64,000 nt of DNA from positions 62,001 to 126,000 of the forward strand of contig NZ_JAFCLU010000020.1 in assembly GCF_018130385.1 (NCBI RefSeq), given 5' to 3'. The first letter of the stretch is position 1. The number at the start of each line of letters is the position of its first letter. Of the stretch, positions 1 through 14,778 are shown piece after piece. This DNA comes from Bradyrhizobium sp. AUGA SZCCT0283 (lineage in GTDB: Bacteria > Pseudomonadota > Alphaproteobacteria > Rhizobiales > Xanthobacteraceae). The notes beneath the pieces were generated by a model that was not told the DNA's origin, made no database searches, and was given only the letters and a program-made list of their open reading frames with translations. The position numbers and the translations under genes were made by a program.

Positions 1-370
1 AGGCATGCAGGTAGTCACGTTGAAGCGACACAAAGCTCGGGCTCTCAAGCGTGACGAGAGGCTGGCCGGAGTTGACCCGGTCGCCTCGTGCAACCGACAG
101 ACCATTGACCATGCCGGCCACGGGAGCGCTCACGACCCACAATTGGGGCGTGGGAATAACAATCTGGGCGGGATAGGGCAGTGTCTGGTCGGTTCGGCTC
201 GATACGGGATGCACGACGCGAACGCCCAGGGTTTGTGCCTGCGCAGGACTGACCTTCACCTCGTCCTCGGCTAACGCTATGGTTGCGGGGCCAATCAGGA
301 CGAGCGCAAGCGAGGCTCGAGCCAACCTCCGCCATGAGCAAAGACCTCGGATCGCCTGAGCGAGCTTCAT
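1..370 (-). CDS. RND efflux periplasmic adaptor (membrane fusion protein), N-terminal part
   Basis: The reading frame opens at an ATG (complement of 368-370) and stays open to the left edge, so only about the first 122 residues are visible. Residues 1-37 look like a signal peptide (LVLIGPATIALAED). The segment around residues 76-115 has the biotinyl/lipoyl-like pattern of CusB/CzcB-type adaptors: SAPVAGMVNGLSVARGD, then VNSGQPLVTLESPSF. Such proteins bridge an inner-membrane RND pump and an outer-membrane channel in heavy-metal efflux. The partners would lie to the left, outside the window. The metal cannot be deduced from this fragment. Confidence 0.75.
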   Translation of the reverse strand, partial: MKLAQAIRGLCSWRRLARASLALVLIGPATIALAEDEVKVSPAQAQTLGVRVVHPVSSRTDQTLPYPAQIVIPTPQLWVVSAPVAGMVNGLSVARGDRVNSGQPLVTLESPSFVSLQRDYLHA

Positions 371-515
371 CGGCAAAAAACCATATGATCCGGTGGCGCC
401 GCCAAGTCGCGCGTTCCGTTAAACTTGAGTAGTCCGTCCGGGCTCCCATGCTTTGATTTGCGTCAAGCGACAGATGTGCTGGATGATCCGGCCGGCTAGA
501 CGACGCGAGAGCGGC

Positions 516-983
516 CTAGTGCTTCAACGGTTTCCAGCCAGTGTGGTTGAAGTGTGTGCCGTACAGTTCCAGTGCCTGCACAATCTTGACGGCGCCCTCG
601 TCGCGCCCCTTGTCCGCCTTCATGACGGCAATGCCGTCGAGAATCTGTTCCAGGACGATGTGAAGCTGGTGATCGGCCTCCTCAGGCAACTTGCAGTTCG
701 CGGTGACATAATCAATCTGCCCCTGCACGCGTCCGGCCAGTTCATCGAAGGCCTCACGGGAGAATTTGTTGGCGTGAATAGGAGGGAGCGCATCCGCCAT
801 TGCTGTGCGGATCTCGCTCATCCCCCGCCGCAAGGCCTCATCGGTCGGCCACTTCTTGCCGTTGTCGAGCTTGATTTCGGCGGTGGCGGCGTGGGCGTGC
901 GGCTCGGCCGCAACAACCCCAGTCGGGGCTATTGCCAAGCCGAAGGCAATCAATCCCGACATCAACAGCTTTGTGGTGAGCAT
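516..983 (-). CDS. small exported His-rich helical protein, function unknown
   Basis: This encodes 155 aa. I chose the ATG at 983 because AGGAA lies about 8 nt upstream and a clean signal peptide follows (MLTTKLLMSGLIAFGLAIAP, likely cleaved after VVAA near residue 25). The frame stays open further upstream but that extension is not protein-like. The mature part is predicted helical, with one Cys and several His (EPHAHA near the mature N-terminus, DHQLH, YGTHFNHTGW near the C-terminus) but no CXXCH haem motif. It lies just upstream of, and in the same direction as, the metal-efflux adaptor gene, so a periplasmic metal-binding role is possible. That is inference from context only. Confidence 0.7.
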   Translation of the reverse strand: MLTTKLLMSGLIAFGLAIAPTGVVAAEPHAHAATAEIKLDNGKKWPTDEALRRGMSEIRTAMADALPPIHANKFSREAFDELAGRVQGQIDYVTANCKLPEEADHQLHIVLEQILDGIAVMKADKGRDEGAVKIVQALELYGTHFNHTGWKPLKH

Positions 984-1260
984 GTCGTGTTTCCTGCTGG
1001 ACCCGTTGCGGGCTGTATCCGTTTGTCTCATTGAAAGATAGGGACGGTCCGAAAGCGGAAGTTTGCGCTGACGCAACGTTCGAGACGATTTCAGAAAGCC
1101 AGTTCGCTCATGCGAGCTACTTGCAGCGGGCTTACCGCAGTTGTCCCGAGGGCCAGAAGCGCGCGGGACGTTCGTTTTTGGGTTATTCGCGATCGAGTCA
1201 GCAGCAATTACGGCAATGTCGCTATGCATCAGCTATGACAAATTCGTGACCACTCAGGCA

Positions 1261-1370
1261 CCGACAGCCCCACGCTCGCCTTGGCGCGATGGGGGCCGCC
1301 GGCCTGCGCCATGTCGAGCCGCCCGCCGCCCTTGCCGCCGAGCGCCTCGGAGGCCTTGGGCACCAGATGC
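1261..1370 (-). pseudogene. fragment of an alaS 3' end (AlaRS C-terminal tail remnant)
   Basis: About 105 bp closely match the 3' end of the intact alaS at roughly 2889-2998. On the minus strand the fragment still reads [20 protein letters not shown], against [21 protein letters not shown] in AlaS, followed by a diverged AKAS. It has no start codon and lacks everything upstream. It sits directly downstream of the K+ channel gene, so that gene is bracketed by two direct copies of the alaS tail. This indicates a past duplication or recombination event at alaS. Confidence 0.8.
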
Positions 1371-1376
1371 GAGCCG

Positions 1377-2606
1377 CTAGTCCCGTTCCGCTTGCGCAAT
1401 TTCGGCAGGCGCGAGATCGCCCTTCAGCAGTTCCGCCGTATCGGCCAACCGCGCCTCGGCGGTATCCTTCACATGGGCTGCGAGATCGGGCAGCCGCTCG
1501 ATCAGGGCGTGAAAATCCTGCGCGTCCAGCGCCAGCAGTTTGGTCTTGCGCGTCGCGGTCACCGTGCCGCTGCGCTTGGTACGGTGCAACAGCGCGATTT
1601 CGCCGAAGAACGTGCCGTTCGACAACCGCACCCGCTGGCTCGGCAGTTCGATCTCGACCTCGCCCGCAGTGATGAAATACATCGATGAGGCCGGATCGCC
1701 GCGCCGCACCAGCACTTCGCCTGATTCGATGGTCTGCGCCCGCAACAGCCGCATGATGTCGACGATCTCGGAGGCGCCGAGATGCGAGAACAACGGCACC
1801 CGCGCCAGCATCGCCCAGGTGACGATGAAATCGCGCCGCCGCACTTCATCGGTGAATGCGCGCGAGACGATCGCGACCGGCAACGCGATCATTGCAAAGC
1901 CGACGACGATGGCAAACACCGATACGATCTTGCCGAGCGGCGTCACCGGCACCACGTCGCCATAACCGACGGTGCCGAGCGTGACGATCGCCCACCACAT
2001 CGCCTGCGGAATGGTGCCGAACTTGTCGGGCTGGACGTTGCGCTCGATCGCATAGAGCAGCGAGGCGAACAGCAGCACCGCGCCGGTCAGGATCACGACG
2101 CAGCCGAAAAGCGTGCGGCGCTCGGCATGGAGCGCCGCCAGCAGCGAACGCAGCGCCGGCGAATAGCGCACCAGTTTGAAAAACGGCAGCAAGCCGAACA
2201 GCACCAGCGCCGAGCGGTCGCCCACGGTCAACGCGATCGCCGCCGGCAGGAAGGCCATCAGATCGATGATGCCGAGGCTGGAGAAGGCATATTCCAGCCG
2301 GGCCCGCGCCGGCGTCACGGCACGAAGCGAATGCCCGACCACGCTCCACAGCCGCGCCAGATATTCCAGCGCGAACACCACGACGGCGGCGACTTCAATG
2401 GTGGTGAACAGCCAGCCCAGCCCGGCATCGAATTCCGGCACCGAGGCCAGGATCATAGCCAGCACATCGAGGATGATGATGGCGACGATCAGTTGGGCAA
2501 AGCGCGAGCCGACCGAATGCGGCAGATGATCGTGTTCGAGCAGTTCGTAGAGCCGGTCCCGGAGGTCCGGGTCGCTGCTGGCGCGTTTGCCCGGAACGGT
2601 GGCCAC
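1377..2606 (-). CDS. cyclic-nucleotide-gated voltage-gated-type K+ channel (MlotiK1-like)
   Basis: This encodes 409 aa in the inner membrane. Six transmembrane segments (about 38-54, 64-85, 105-125, 135-150, 168-186, 223-249) surround a pore loop with the K+ selectivity filter TVGYGD at 212-217. The C-terminal third (about 265-380) is a cyclic-nucleotide-binding domain with the phosphate-binding cassette FGEIALL at 334-340 and the ligand-contacting Arg at 345 (KRSGTVTA). The layout matches the rhizobial MlotiK1 channel family, which opens on binding cAMP. The S4-like segment (FKLVRYSPALRSL) has few regularly spaced arginines, so voltage gating is doubtful. It lies between two copies of the alaS 3' end and was probably added to this locus. 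Confidence 0.93.
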   Translation of the reverse strand: MATVPGKRASSDPDLRDRLYELLEHDHLPHSVGSRFAQLIVAIIILDVLAMILASVPEFDAGLGWLFTTIEVAAVVVFALEYLARLWSVVGHSLRAVTPARARLEYAFSSLGIIDLMAFLPAAIALTVGDRSALVLFGLLPFFKLVRYSPALRSLLAALHAERRTLFGCVVILTGAVLLFASLLYAIERNVQPDKFGTIPQAMWWAIVTLGTVGYGDVVPVTPLGKIVSVFAIVVGFAMIALPVAIVSRAFTDEVRRRDFIVTWAMLARVPLFSHLGASEIVDIMRLLRAQTIESGEVLVRRGDPASSMYFITAGEVEIELPSQRVRLSNGTFFGEIALLHRTKRSGTVTATRKTKLLALDAQDFHALIERLPDLAAHVKDTAEARLADTAELLKGDLAPAEIAQAERD

Positions 2607-2639
2607 GATCGATTGTCTCCGTCAGCTACCACATTTGGT

Positions 2640-2855
2640 AGCTCCCTCGCCCCGCTCTTCGCGGGGAGAGGGCGTAGGCGGCCTATGGCCACCGTCCTTA
2701 CTTAATAACAAAAGAACGCCGATGCGAAGCATCGGCTATGGTGAGGGGCTGCTTCCGCAAGTTCGAAAGAGGAGCGTACGCCGAGAGTCCCCCTCACCCG
2801 GATTGCTACGCAATCCGACCTCTCCCCGCAAGCGGGGCGAGGTAAGGTGGCACTC
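2640..2855. repeat. REP/BIME-like palindromic repeat cluster between alaS and the channel gene
   Basis: This intergenic stretch contains several short palindromes: CCCCGC-loop-GCGGGG near 2652, a perfect 8-bp stem with 3-nt loop at 2718-2736 (GCCGATGC GAA GCATCGGC), and a pair around 2800-2850 (GGATTGC..GCAATCC, then CCCCGC..GCGGGG). This mosaic resembles the repeats scattered through Bradyrhizobium intergenic regions. The hairpins could also stop transcription coming from alaS. Confidence 0.7.
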
Positions 2856-2862
2856 AGAGCGC

Positions 2863-5544
<2,682 letters not shown>

Positions 5545-5754
5545 CCAATCGGAAATGGGGCCGGGTCAGGCCCGCAACCAGCCTTTAACCTTCCGGCGGA
5601 ACGCTTTTAGACAAGGCCGCCCACGGTGTCCAGAAACTGTGCAGGCGGATCATAGGCTTGCCGCAGCACACAAGATGGGCGCGCACATCCCGTTGATAAT
5701 GCTGCGGCTGCGTTGACAGGCTTGGCAGGGCTGTGTTTCCCTCTTATCTGTAAG

Positions 5755-5935
5755 ACGTCACGTCGGGAGAGATCGGCTTAAGCGCCGGCGCCGAAGGAGC
5801 AACCGCCCCGGAAACTCTCAGGCAAACGAACCGCGTGACGAAATAGCATCTGGAAAGTGACGCCGGGCGGCTTTGGCCCAAGGCGTCCGCCGACGGGATA
5901 ATACTCTCAGGCACAGCGACAGATGGGGCTTTCTT
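5755..5935 (+). promoter_or_regulatory. tandem glycine riboswitch (two aptamers)
   Basis: The first aptamer spans about 5760-5835: GGAGAG, then CGCCGAAGGAGCAA, then AAACTCTCAGGCAAA. The second spans about 5850-5925: TCTGGAAAG, a GC-rich variable stem, CGCCGACGGGATAAT, then ACTCTCAGGCACAGCGACAG. These are the conserved cores of the gcvT glycine riboswitch, arranged as the classic cooperative pair with a short linker. It precedes gcvT by about 45 nt. That gap (5936-5980) contains GGGG/CCCC-rich segments able to form alternative hairpins, which could be the expression platform. Known members switch the glycine cleavage genes on when glycine is plentiful. Confidence 0.95.
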
Positions 5936-5980
5936 TCGGGTTTTCGGGGGCTGGTCCCCGGAACCCCTGAGGGTCCCCGA

Positions 5981-7126
5981 ATGCTGGCGCGCGACGAATC
6001 TCCCCTGAAACGCACCCCATTGCACGCGCTCCATGTGGCGCGCGGCGGCAAGATGGTTCCCTTCGCGGGTTACGAGATGCCGGTGCAATACCCGGCCGGC
6101 GTGCTGAAGGAGCACCTGCATACGCGCGCGAACGCCGGGCTGTTTGACGTCTCGCATATGGGCCAGCTCGCGCTGCGTCCCAAATCAGGCCAGGTCAAGG
6201 ATGCGGCGCTGGCGCTGGAGCGGCTGGTGCCGCAGGACATCGTGGCGGTTGCGCCGGGACGGCAGCGCTACGCCCAGTTCACCAACGAAGACGGCGGCAT
6301 TCTCGACGATTTGATGGTGGCGAATTTCGGCGACCACCTGTTTCTGGTCGTCAACGCCGCCTGCAAGGCCGAGGACGAGGCGCATCTGCGCGCGCATCTC
6401 TCCGATACCTGCGTCATCGATTCGCTGGCTGGTCGCGGCCTGATCGCGCTGCAGGGACCGAAAGCGGAAAAGGCTTTGGCGAAACTTTGTGCAGACGTCA
6501 CGGCAATGCGATTCATGGATACCGGCCCGCGCCAGGTGGCTGGCCTGGACTGCTTCGTCTCGCGCTCCGGTTATACCGGCGAGGACGGTTTTGAGATTTC
6601 GGTTCCGGCCGCACAGGCCGAAGCATTGGTGACGGCGCTGTTGGAAAACCCGGACGTGCTGCCGATTGGTCTCGGCGCGCGCGACAGCCTGCGGCTGGAA
6701 GCCGGGCTCTGCCTCTATGGCCACGACATCGACACCACGACGACGCCGGTCGAGGGCGCGCTGGAATGGTCGGTGCAGAAGAGCCGCCGAAATGGCGGCG
6801 CGCGTGCCGGCGGCTTCCCCGGCGCGGAGAAGATTCTCGCACAATTCGAAAAAGGCGCGGCACGCCGCCGCGTTGGCTTGCGGCCTGAGGGCCGCGCGCC
6901 GGTGCGCGAAGGCGCGCTGCTGTTCGCGGACGCCGCCGCAAGCGAACCGATCGGCAAGGTCACCTCGGGCGGCTTCGGCCCGAGCCTCAATGCGCCGGTG
7001 GCGATGGGCTATCTGCCGACATCGCTGTCCGCCAACGGCACACGGGTTTTCGCCGAAGTTCGCGGCCAGCGCCTGCCGCTGCAGGTCGCTGCCATGCCCT
7101 TCGTTTCCAACACCTATAAACGGTAG
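5981..7126 (+). CDS. gcvT: glycine cleavage system T protein (aminomethyltransferase)
   Basis: This encodes 381 aa from the ATG at 5981. The open frame runs upstream into the riboswitch, so the longer start at 5873 is rejected. GcvT transfers the aminomethyl carbon from lipoyl-GcvH to tetrahydrofolate and releases ammonia. Recognisable segments are LHALHVARGGKMVPFAGYEM at the N-terminus, NEDGGILDDLMV in the folate-binding region, GYTGEDGFEIS and LGARDSLRLEAGLCLYGHD. It is the first gene of gcvT-gcvH-gcvP with gaps of only 18 and 12 nt, so one glycine-controlled transcript is likely. Confidence 0.97.
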   Translation: MLARDESPLKRTPLHALHVARGGKMVPFAGYEMPVQYPAGVLKEHLHTRANAGLFDVSHMGQLALRPKSGQVKDAALALERLVPQDIVAVAPGRQRYAQFTNEDGGILDDLMVANFGDHLFLVVNAACKAEDEAHLRAHLSDTCVIDSLAGRGLIALQGPKAEKALAKLCADVTAMRFMDTGPRQVAGLDCFVSRSGYTGEDGFEISVPAAQAEALVTALLENPDVLPIGLGARDSLRLEAGLCLYGHDIDTTTTPVEGALEWSVQKSRRNGGARAGGFPGAEKILAQFEKGAARRRVGLRPEGRAPVREGALLFADAAASEPIGKVTSGGFGPSLNAPVAMGYLPTSLSANGTRVFAEVRGQRLPLQVAAMPFVSNTYKR

Positions 7127-7144
7127 ATCACCAGAGGACGTTTC

Positions 7145-7510
7145 ATGACGACGTTGTTCACATCAGACCACGAATGGCTCCGCATCGAGGGCGATGTCGC
7201 CACCATCGGGGTCACCGATTACGCGCAGTCGCAGCTCGGCGACGTCGTATTTGTCGAACTGCCCAAGGTCGGCCGCGCGCTGAAAAAGGCCGAAGCCGCC
7301 GCCGTGGTCGAATCGGTCAAGGCCGCCTCCGACGTCTACGCGCCGATCTCGGGCGAGGTGGTCGAGGTCAACGAGGCGCTCACCGCCGAACCGGCGCTGG
7401 TGAATTCCGACGCCGGCGGCAAGGCCTGGTTCTTCAAGCTCAGAATCGCGGACAAAAGCGAACTCGGCGGCCTGATGGATGAGGCCGCCTACAAGGCACA
7501 TACGGCTTAA
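7145..7510 (+). CDS. gcvH: glycine cleavage system H protein (lipoyl carrier)
   Basis: This encodes 121 aa, normal for GcvH. The lipoyl-attachment lysine is K59 in VVESVKAASD. The flanking barrel is typical: FTSDHEWLRIEGDVATIGVT at the N-terminus and PALVNSDAGGKAWFFKL near the C-terminus. The swinging lipoyl arm shuttles the aminomethyl group from GcvP to GcvT and is reoxidised by the L protein, which is not in this window. An AGAGGA ribosome-binding site precedes the ATG. Confidence 0.97.
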   Translation: MTTLFTSDHEWLRIEGDVATIGVTDYAQSQLGDVVFVELPKVGRALKKAEAAAVVESVKAASDVYAPISGEVVEVNEALTAEPALVNSDAGGKAWFFKLRIADKSELGGLMDEAAYKAHTA

Positions 7511-7522
7511 GGAAAGCACGCC

Positions 7523-10390
<2,868 letters not shown>

Positions 10391-10397
10391 CGCTTCT

Positions 10398-10485
10398 GTA
10401 GGATGGGTGGAGCGAAGCGATACCCATCACGGTCATCGCGGACGCGGCACGATGATGGGTTTCGCTTCGCTCTACCCGTCCTACG
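10398..10485. repeat. long imperfect inverted repeat after gcvP
   Basis: The arms 10398-10429 and 10453-10484 are near-complementary (GTAGGATGGGTGGAGCGAAG and its counterpart CTTCGCTCTACCCGTCCTAC). This is one of the recurring Bradyrhizobium-type interspersed palindromes. It lies between the convergent gcvP and DUF1835-like pseudogene stops, so its transcript hairpin could act as a bidirectional terminator. There is no U-tract. Confidence 0.75.
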
Positions 10486-10494
10486 GCCACCCCG

Positions 10495-11479
10495 CTACGG
10501 CACGAGCAGAACCGGATCCCAGCGCCACAGCCGATCGTTGGTCAGCCGCGTGCCGCCCCACCAGCGATCGATCGGGTTATGCCGGCTGAAATCTTCGGTG
10601 CCAGCCAAAATGGCGTTGCCGAGCGCGGTGAGCGATAGCCGGCTTTCCTTGTATCGTTCGAATCGCTCGCGCTCATCGTGCATCTCCAGCGTGAACGGCC
10701 ATTCCGCGAGGCCCGACACAGCTGGGTTTGGGGCGAGCGCAAGGCCATCCAGGAGCGCGCCAGCTTCCCAATAGCCGAACACGCGGCGCTGAAAGCGCTG
10801 CTTGAAATGAGGAAACACCTCGAACGGATGCACGTAGCCCGCCGCGATCAATTCCAGAATTCGCAGTTCGGACGCGCCAAGCCCGGTTGTGCGCCCGGGC
10901 AACTCTTCGAGCATTTCCAGAACGCATCGCCGAAGCTGCGGCAGGACGCTGAGATCCCTGCCCAGCAGATCGAACCACGCGTGTGGCGTCGGTGCCCGAT
11001 AGGCCTGCCAAGCAAGTCCTGCGACCTCGAGATGATGGTCGTTGATCGCAACACCCGGGAATTTCAACTCTGCGAGACGCGCCGGTTCTATCTCACCCAG
11101 CGAGGTATCCACATGTCGCAGGGTGATGCCTAAGCTTTTCGCCTGCGGGCCGAGATAGTCCAGCAGCCAGATCAATACCAACTGGGCATTCGGCTCCGCT
11201 CCCATCCAGAGTTCGACCGTTTCGCAACGTTCGCAAGCCTCGATGAACTTGAGATCGGCTATGCCGAATTTCTCGCGACGTTGCGGCGGCACCCAATCGA
11301 GCCAATGGGAGCCCCTGCTCCCGGCTCGTCCTCGCCGCCAAATATGCAGCCAGCTCCGCATCGGAACGCGGTGGCCCCCAAACCATCCGAAGCTCGATGG
11401 CGATAGCCAGATCGGCGTGACCGGCCGCCACAACGCAGCCCGCGCTTGAGGAATCTGCCGTCAGGACCAGACGCGTCAT
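10495..11479 (-). pseudogene. DUF1835-like protein, second of a tandem pair, interrupted by a frameshift
   Basis: The start is the ATG at 11479, which overlaps the stop of the upstream paralogue in an ATGA arrangement. The first frame reads MTRLVLTADSSSAGCVVAAG and ends its similarity at AARTSREQG. The homology continues one frame over, from GSHWLDWVPPQRREKFG to the stop at 10495. The shift maps to a CCCC run at 11312-11315: removing one base gives a continuous protein of about 327 aa, collinear with the 336-aa paralogue (shared ELW..PN.QL.LIWLLD and DFSRHNPIDRWWGGT..TND). It is either a real pseudogene, a sequencing error in a homopolymer, or less likely a programmed shift. Function is unknown. 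Confidence 0.75.
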
Positions 11480-12486
11480 GGAACGCCTCGTCCGGACTGC
11501 TTGCGGGAGGGTTTGACCAGCGTAGGATTCCAGCGCCACAGATTATCGTTGGTCAGGTGCGTGCCGCCCCACCAGCGGTCGATTGGATTGTGCCGGCTGA
11601 AGTCTTCCTTGTGGGCGACAATGGCCTTGCCGAACTCGGTAAGCGACAGACGGCTGCGCAAGTAGGCTGGATGCCGGTCCCGCAAATTTTTGCGGTCGAG
11701 CGTACGCAGTTCCTCGTCGAGGCCCGCCACGGCCGGTTTGAGCCCGAACGCCAGCCCGTCGAGCAGATAGCCGATTTCCCATTCGTCGAAGATGCGGGTG
11801 CCGCGGACAGTCTTCATGTGAAACAGCGGATTGGTGTTCGCAAACCCCCACGCCAACATCTCCAGTAGCCGCATTTCAGTCGCACCGAGCCCGGTCACGC
11901 CGGAGGGCAACTCTTCGAGGAGTTCGACCAAAGCAGGTCTCAGCATCGGCAATGCGCTCAGATTGCTGGAAAGCAGATCGAAGCAAGCTTCGGGCGTCGG
12001 CGAGCAATATGCCTGCCAGCTCCGGCTTGCCGTATTCAATTCCGCCTCCGTGACGGGCAAATCGAACACCTCAAACCTGCGAAGCTCCTCCTCGCTCACG
12101 CCAAGCAAATCGAATTCAACAAGGCGAAAAACCAGCCTCGCTGCAGCTTCCGGGTGAGACCGGAAGTGGTCGAGCAACCAGATAAGTTGCAACTGGTCGT
12201 TAGGATGCGGGTCGAACCACAGTTCGATCGCATCATAGGCCTCGCAAAAATCGACAAGGCTGCGATTTCGCCTTTTCTTGTCTTCAGCACGCCGCGGGCG
12301 GGCGATGTCTGACCAGTGATACCCCGAACTCTGTTGTTTCGAACGTGCTCCGAGGAAGGCCGAAAGCTCGTCCGAGGACGGCAACTGTCCCCACGCGAAG
12401 CGATAGCTGAAGTGGACGACAAGATCGGCGAGACCCGCACCAAGAAGATGGAATCCGGACATACTGGTTAGGATCAGACGCTTCAT
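11476..12486 (-). CDS. DUF1835-like protein, first of a tandem pair
   Basis: This encodes 336 aa, probably cytoplasmic, with no signal peptide or membrane segment. The N-terminus (MKRLILTSMSGFHLLGAGLA) and the central block AIELWFDPHPNDQLQLIWLL match the pattern I associate with DUF1835 proteins, whose biochemical role is not established. The C-terminus carries the strongly conserved block EDFSRHNPIDRWWGGTHLTN, shared with the neighbouring copy. The TGA overlaps the next ATG by 4 bp, so the two were translationally coupled. The family call is from memory of the pattern. Confidence 0.75.
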   Translation of the reverse strand: MKRLILTSMSGFHLLGAGLADLVVHFSYRFAWGQLPSSDELSAFLGARSKQQSSGYHWSDIARPRRAEDKKRRNRSLVDFCEAYDAIELWFDPHPNDQLQLIWLLDHFRSHPEAAARLVFRLVEFDLLGVSEEELRRFEVFDLPVTEAELNTASRSWQAYCSPTPEACFDLLSSNLSALPMLRPALVELLEELPSGVTGLGATEMRLLEMLAWGFANTNPLFHMKTVRGTRIFDEWEIGYLLDGLAFGLKPAVAGLDEELRTLDRKNLRDRHPAYLRSRLSLTEFGKAIVAHKEDFSRHNPIDRWWGGTHLTNDNLWRWNPTLVKPSRKQSGRGVP

Positions 12487-12610
12487 GAGTCGATCACCTG
12501 TGCACGCATATAATCACACAACAAAACGGGCGCTGAAGACGTCGGCAACTCAACGTCTACAACACCCGTCCGTCCGTTTCAGGCCTTAACCCCTGAAGCG
12601 TCTCTGAAGC

Positions 12611-13705
<1,095 letters not shown>

Positions 13706-13807
13706 AGTAGATGCTCCTTATGGCGGGGATTCGCGAGCGGGACAAACGGGCGGTGGCAGGTTCAGGATTCGATGGCGTATAAAAATCTTGTACCACCTTT
13801 GTTCTAT

Positions 13808-13822
13808 GTTCGCAATATGTTC
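13808..13822 (-). promoter_or_regulatory. LexA (SOS) box of recA
   Basis: The sequence GTTC-GCAATAT-GTTC fits the alphaproteobacterial LexA consensus GTTC-N7-GTTC exactly. On the recA strand it reads as the inverse, GAAC-N7-GAAC. A plausible -35/-10 pair on that strand, TTGCGA-N17-TACAAG, overlaps the box, so LexA binding would block the promoter. The promoter elements are inference; the box match is exact. Confidence 0.9.
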
Positions 13823-13988
13823 TTTCCGGCTTTTGGTGGTGGCCTGTTATCCGACCTCAGTGGCCTGGTTTGAAAATCGCAGTGGCCTGATTTGGATTGT
13901 TCACTTCGGAACCGACGGCCGGGCATCTGCATATTAGGATCGCAAGTGCAAACCCTGCGGTTAGGACCCGTAAGCACGAGGTTGTACC

Positions 13989-14189
13989 ATGCAACGTCGC
14001 CGATCTGTTCCCCACACGTTCGAGGAAAATATTGCAGCCGAGAAAGCCAAGCTGGAAGCCCAAGTTGCCCAGCTCAAACCTGGTCCCCAGATGGACGGGC
14101 TGCTCAAGAAGATCAGACAGCTGGAAACCGCCTCCCACATGAACGAGTGGCTTTCCTCTCCGGGGCTCCAACCACCAGAACCAGCCTAA
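13989..14189 (+). CDS. small coiled-coil-like conserved hypothetical protein
   Basis: This encodes 66 aa: MQRRRSVPHTFEENIAAEKA, then a charged helical stretch (KLEAQVAQLKPGPQMDGLLK), ending in KIRQLETASHMNEWLSSPGL plus a short Pro-rich tail. It resembles a recurring family of about 65-aa Bradyrhizobium proteins of unknown function; that is recollection. It is flanked on both sides by copies of a GTGGCC-rich repeat (13859-13895 and 14235-14275). Confidence 0.75.
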   Translation: MQRRRSVPHTFEENIAAEKAKLEAQVAQLKPGPQMDGLLKKIRQLETASHMNEWLSSPGLQPPEPA

Positions 14190-14234
14190 AAGAAGCAAGG
14201 CCGCCTCAGTTGGGCACTGGCCTGTTTCGACCCC

Positions 14235-14275
14235 TGGTGGCCGGTTTTGAAAATAGGAGTGGCCGAATTTGAGCT
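14235..14275. repeat. GTGGCC-motif repeat (partner copy at 13859-13895)
   Basis: This copy reads TGGTGGCCGGTTTTGAAAAT followed by AGGAGTGGCCGAATTTG. The partner at 13859-13895 reads AGTGGCCTGGTTTGAAAATC followed by GCAGTGGCCTGATTTGG. A further GTGGCCTG unit lies just upstream of the partner. The two copies bracket the 66-aa gene as direct repeats about 375 bp apart. They could be ends of a decayed insertion sequence; no transposase fragment is visible. Confidence 0.6.
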
Positions 14276-14284
14276 AAACTCCGT

Positions 14285-14503
14285 ATGCTTGGCAGAAGCA
14301 TCGATAGAAGCCGCCCGGTGTTCTGCTGGATCATCTTCATCACGATCCCCGTTGTCGCGATGGCGTTTTTGACCGGGCGCTTCACTGCGAAATACGCGGC
14401 AGAGAGGGGGCGCTCCGAACACGCATGGTTCCTCCTGGGGGCGCTGCTCTTCCCAATCTTTCCTATTGCGTGGATGACGCTGGGGCTTTTGCCGAGAAAG
14501 TAA
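14285..14503 (+). CDS. small two-transmembrane-segment protein, function unknown
   Basis: This encodes 72 aa. There are two hydrophobic helices at about residues 12-30 (VFCWIIFITIPVVAMAFL) and 47-68 (WFLLGALLFPIFPIAWMTLG), separated by a charged loop (KYAAERGRSEHA). It resembles small phospholipase-D-nuclease-N-terminal or superinfection-immunity-like membrane proteins in shape only. The stop codon abuts a terminator hairpin. Confidence 0.65.
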   Translation: MLGRSIDRSRPVFCWIIFITIPVVAMAFLTGRFTAKYAAERGRSEHAWFLLGALLFPIFPIAWMTLGLLPRK

Positions 14504-14529
14504 GGCCGCCTCAGTTGGCGGCCTCTTTC
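14503..14529 (+). terminator. rho-independent terminator
   Basis: AGGCCGCC-TCAGTT-GGCGGCCT forms a perfect 8-bp GC-rich stem (14503-14510 with 14517-14524) followed by CTTTC, directly after the 72-aa membrane protein gene. Seventeen bases of its left half (14502-14518) are duplicated at 14197-14213, just after the preceding 66-aa gene. Confidence 0.75.
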
Positions 14530-14778
14530 ATCGGAGCATTTTTAGAATCTCTTTGTGCGTGGCCAGCATCTGCACCGGCCTTTCGCGCCTTTGTCATCGA
14601 CGTCGGCGGTGAACTGGAGGCGATTAGAGGTCAGCAAAACGCCGATTCTGCTGCTATCAAAAGTTGTGACTCAACACATGAACAACTTCCTGAACATGCC
14701 CCCGCTTGCTTTTCCCCAGCCGGAACTACGCAAACATACGGAGGTGACCCGCCGCGCACGTTCTGCATATTCCCGGCC

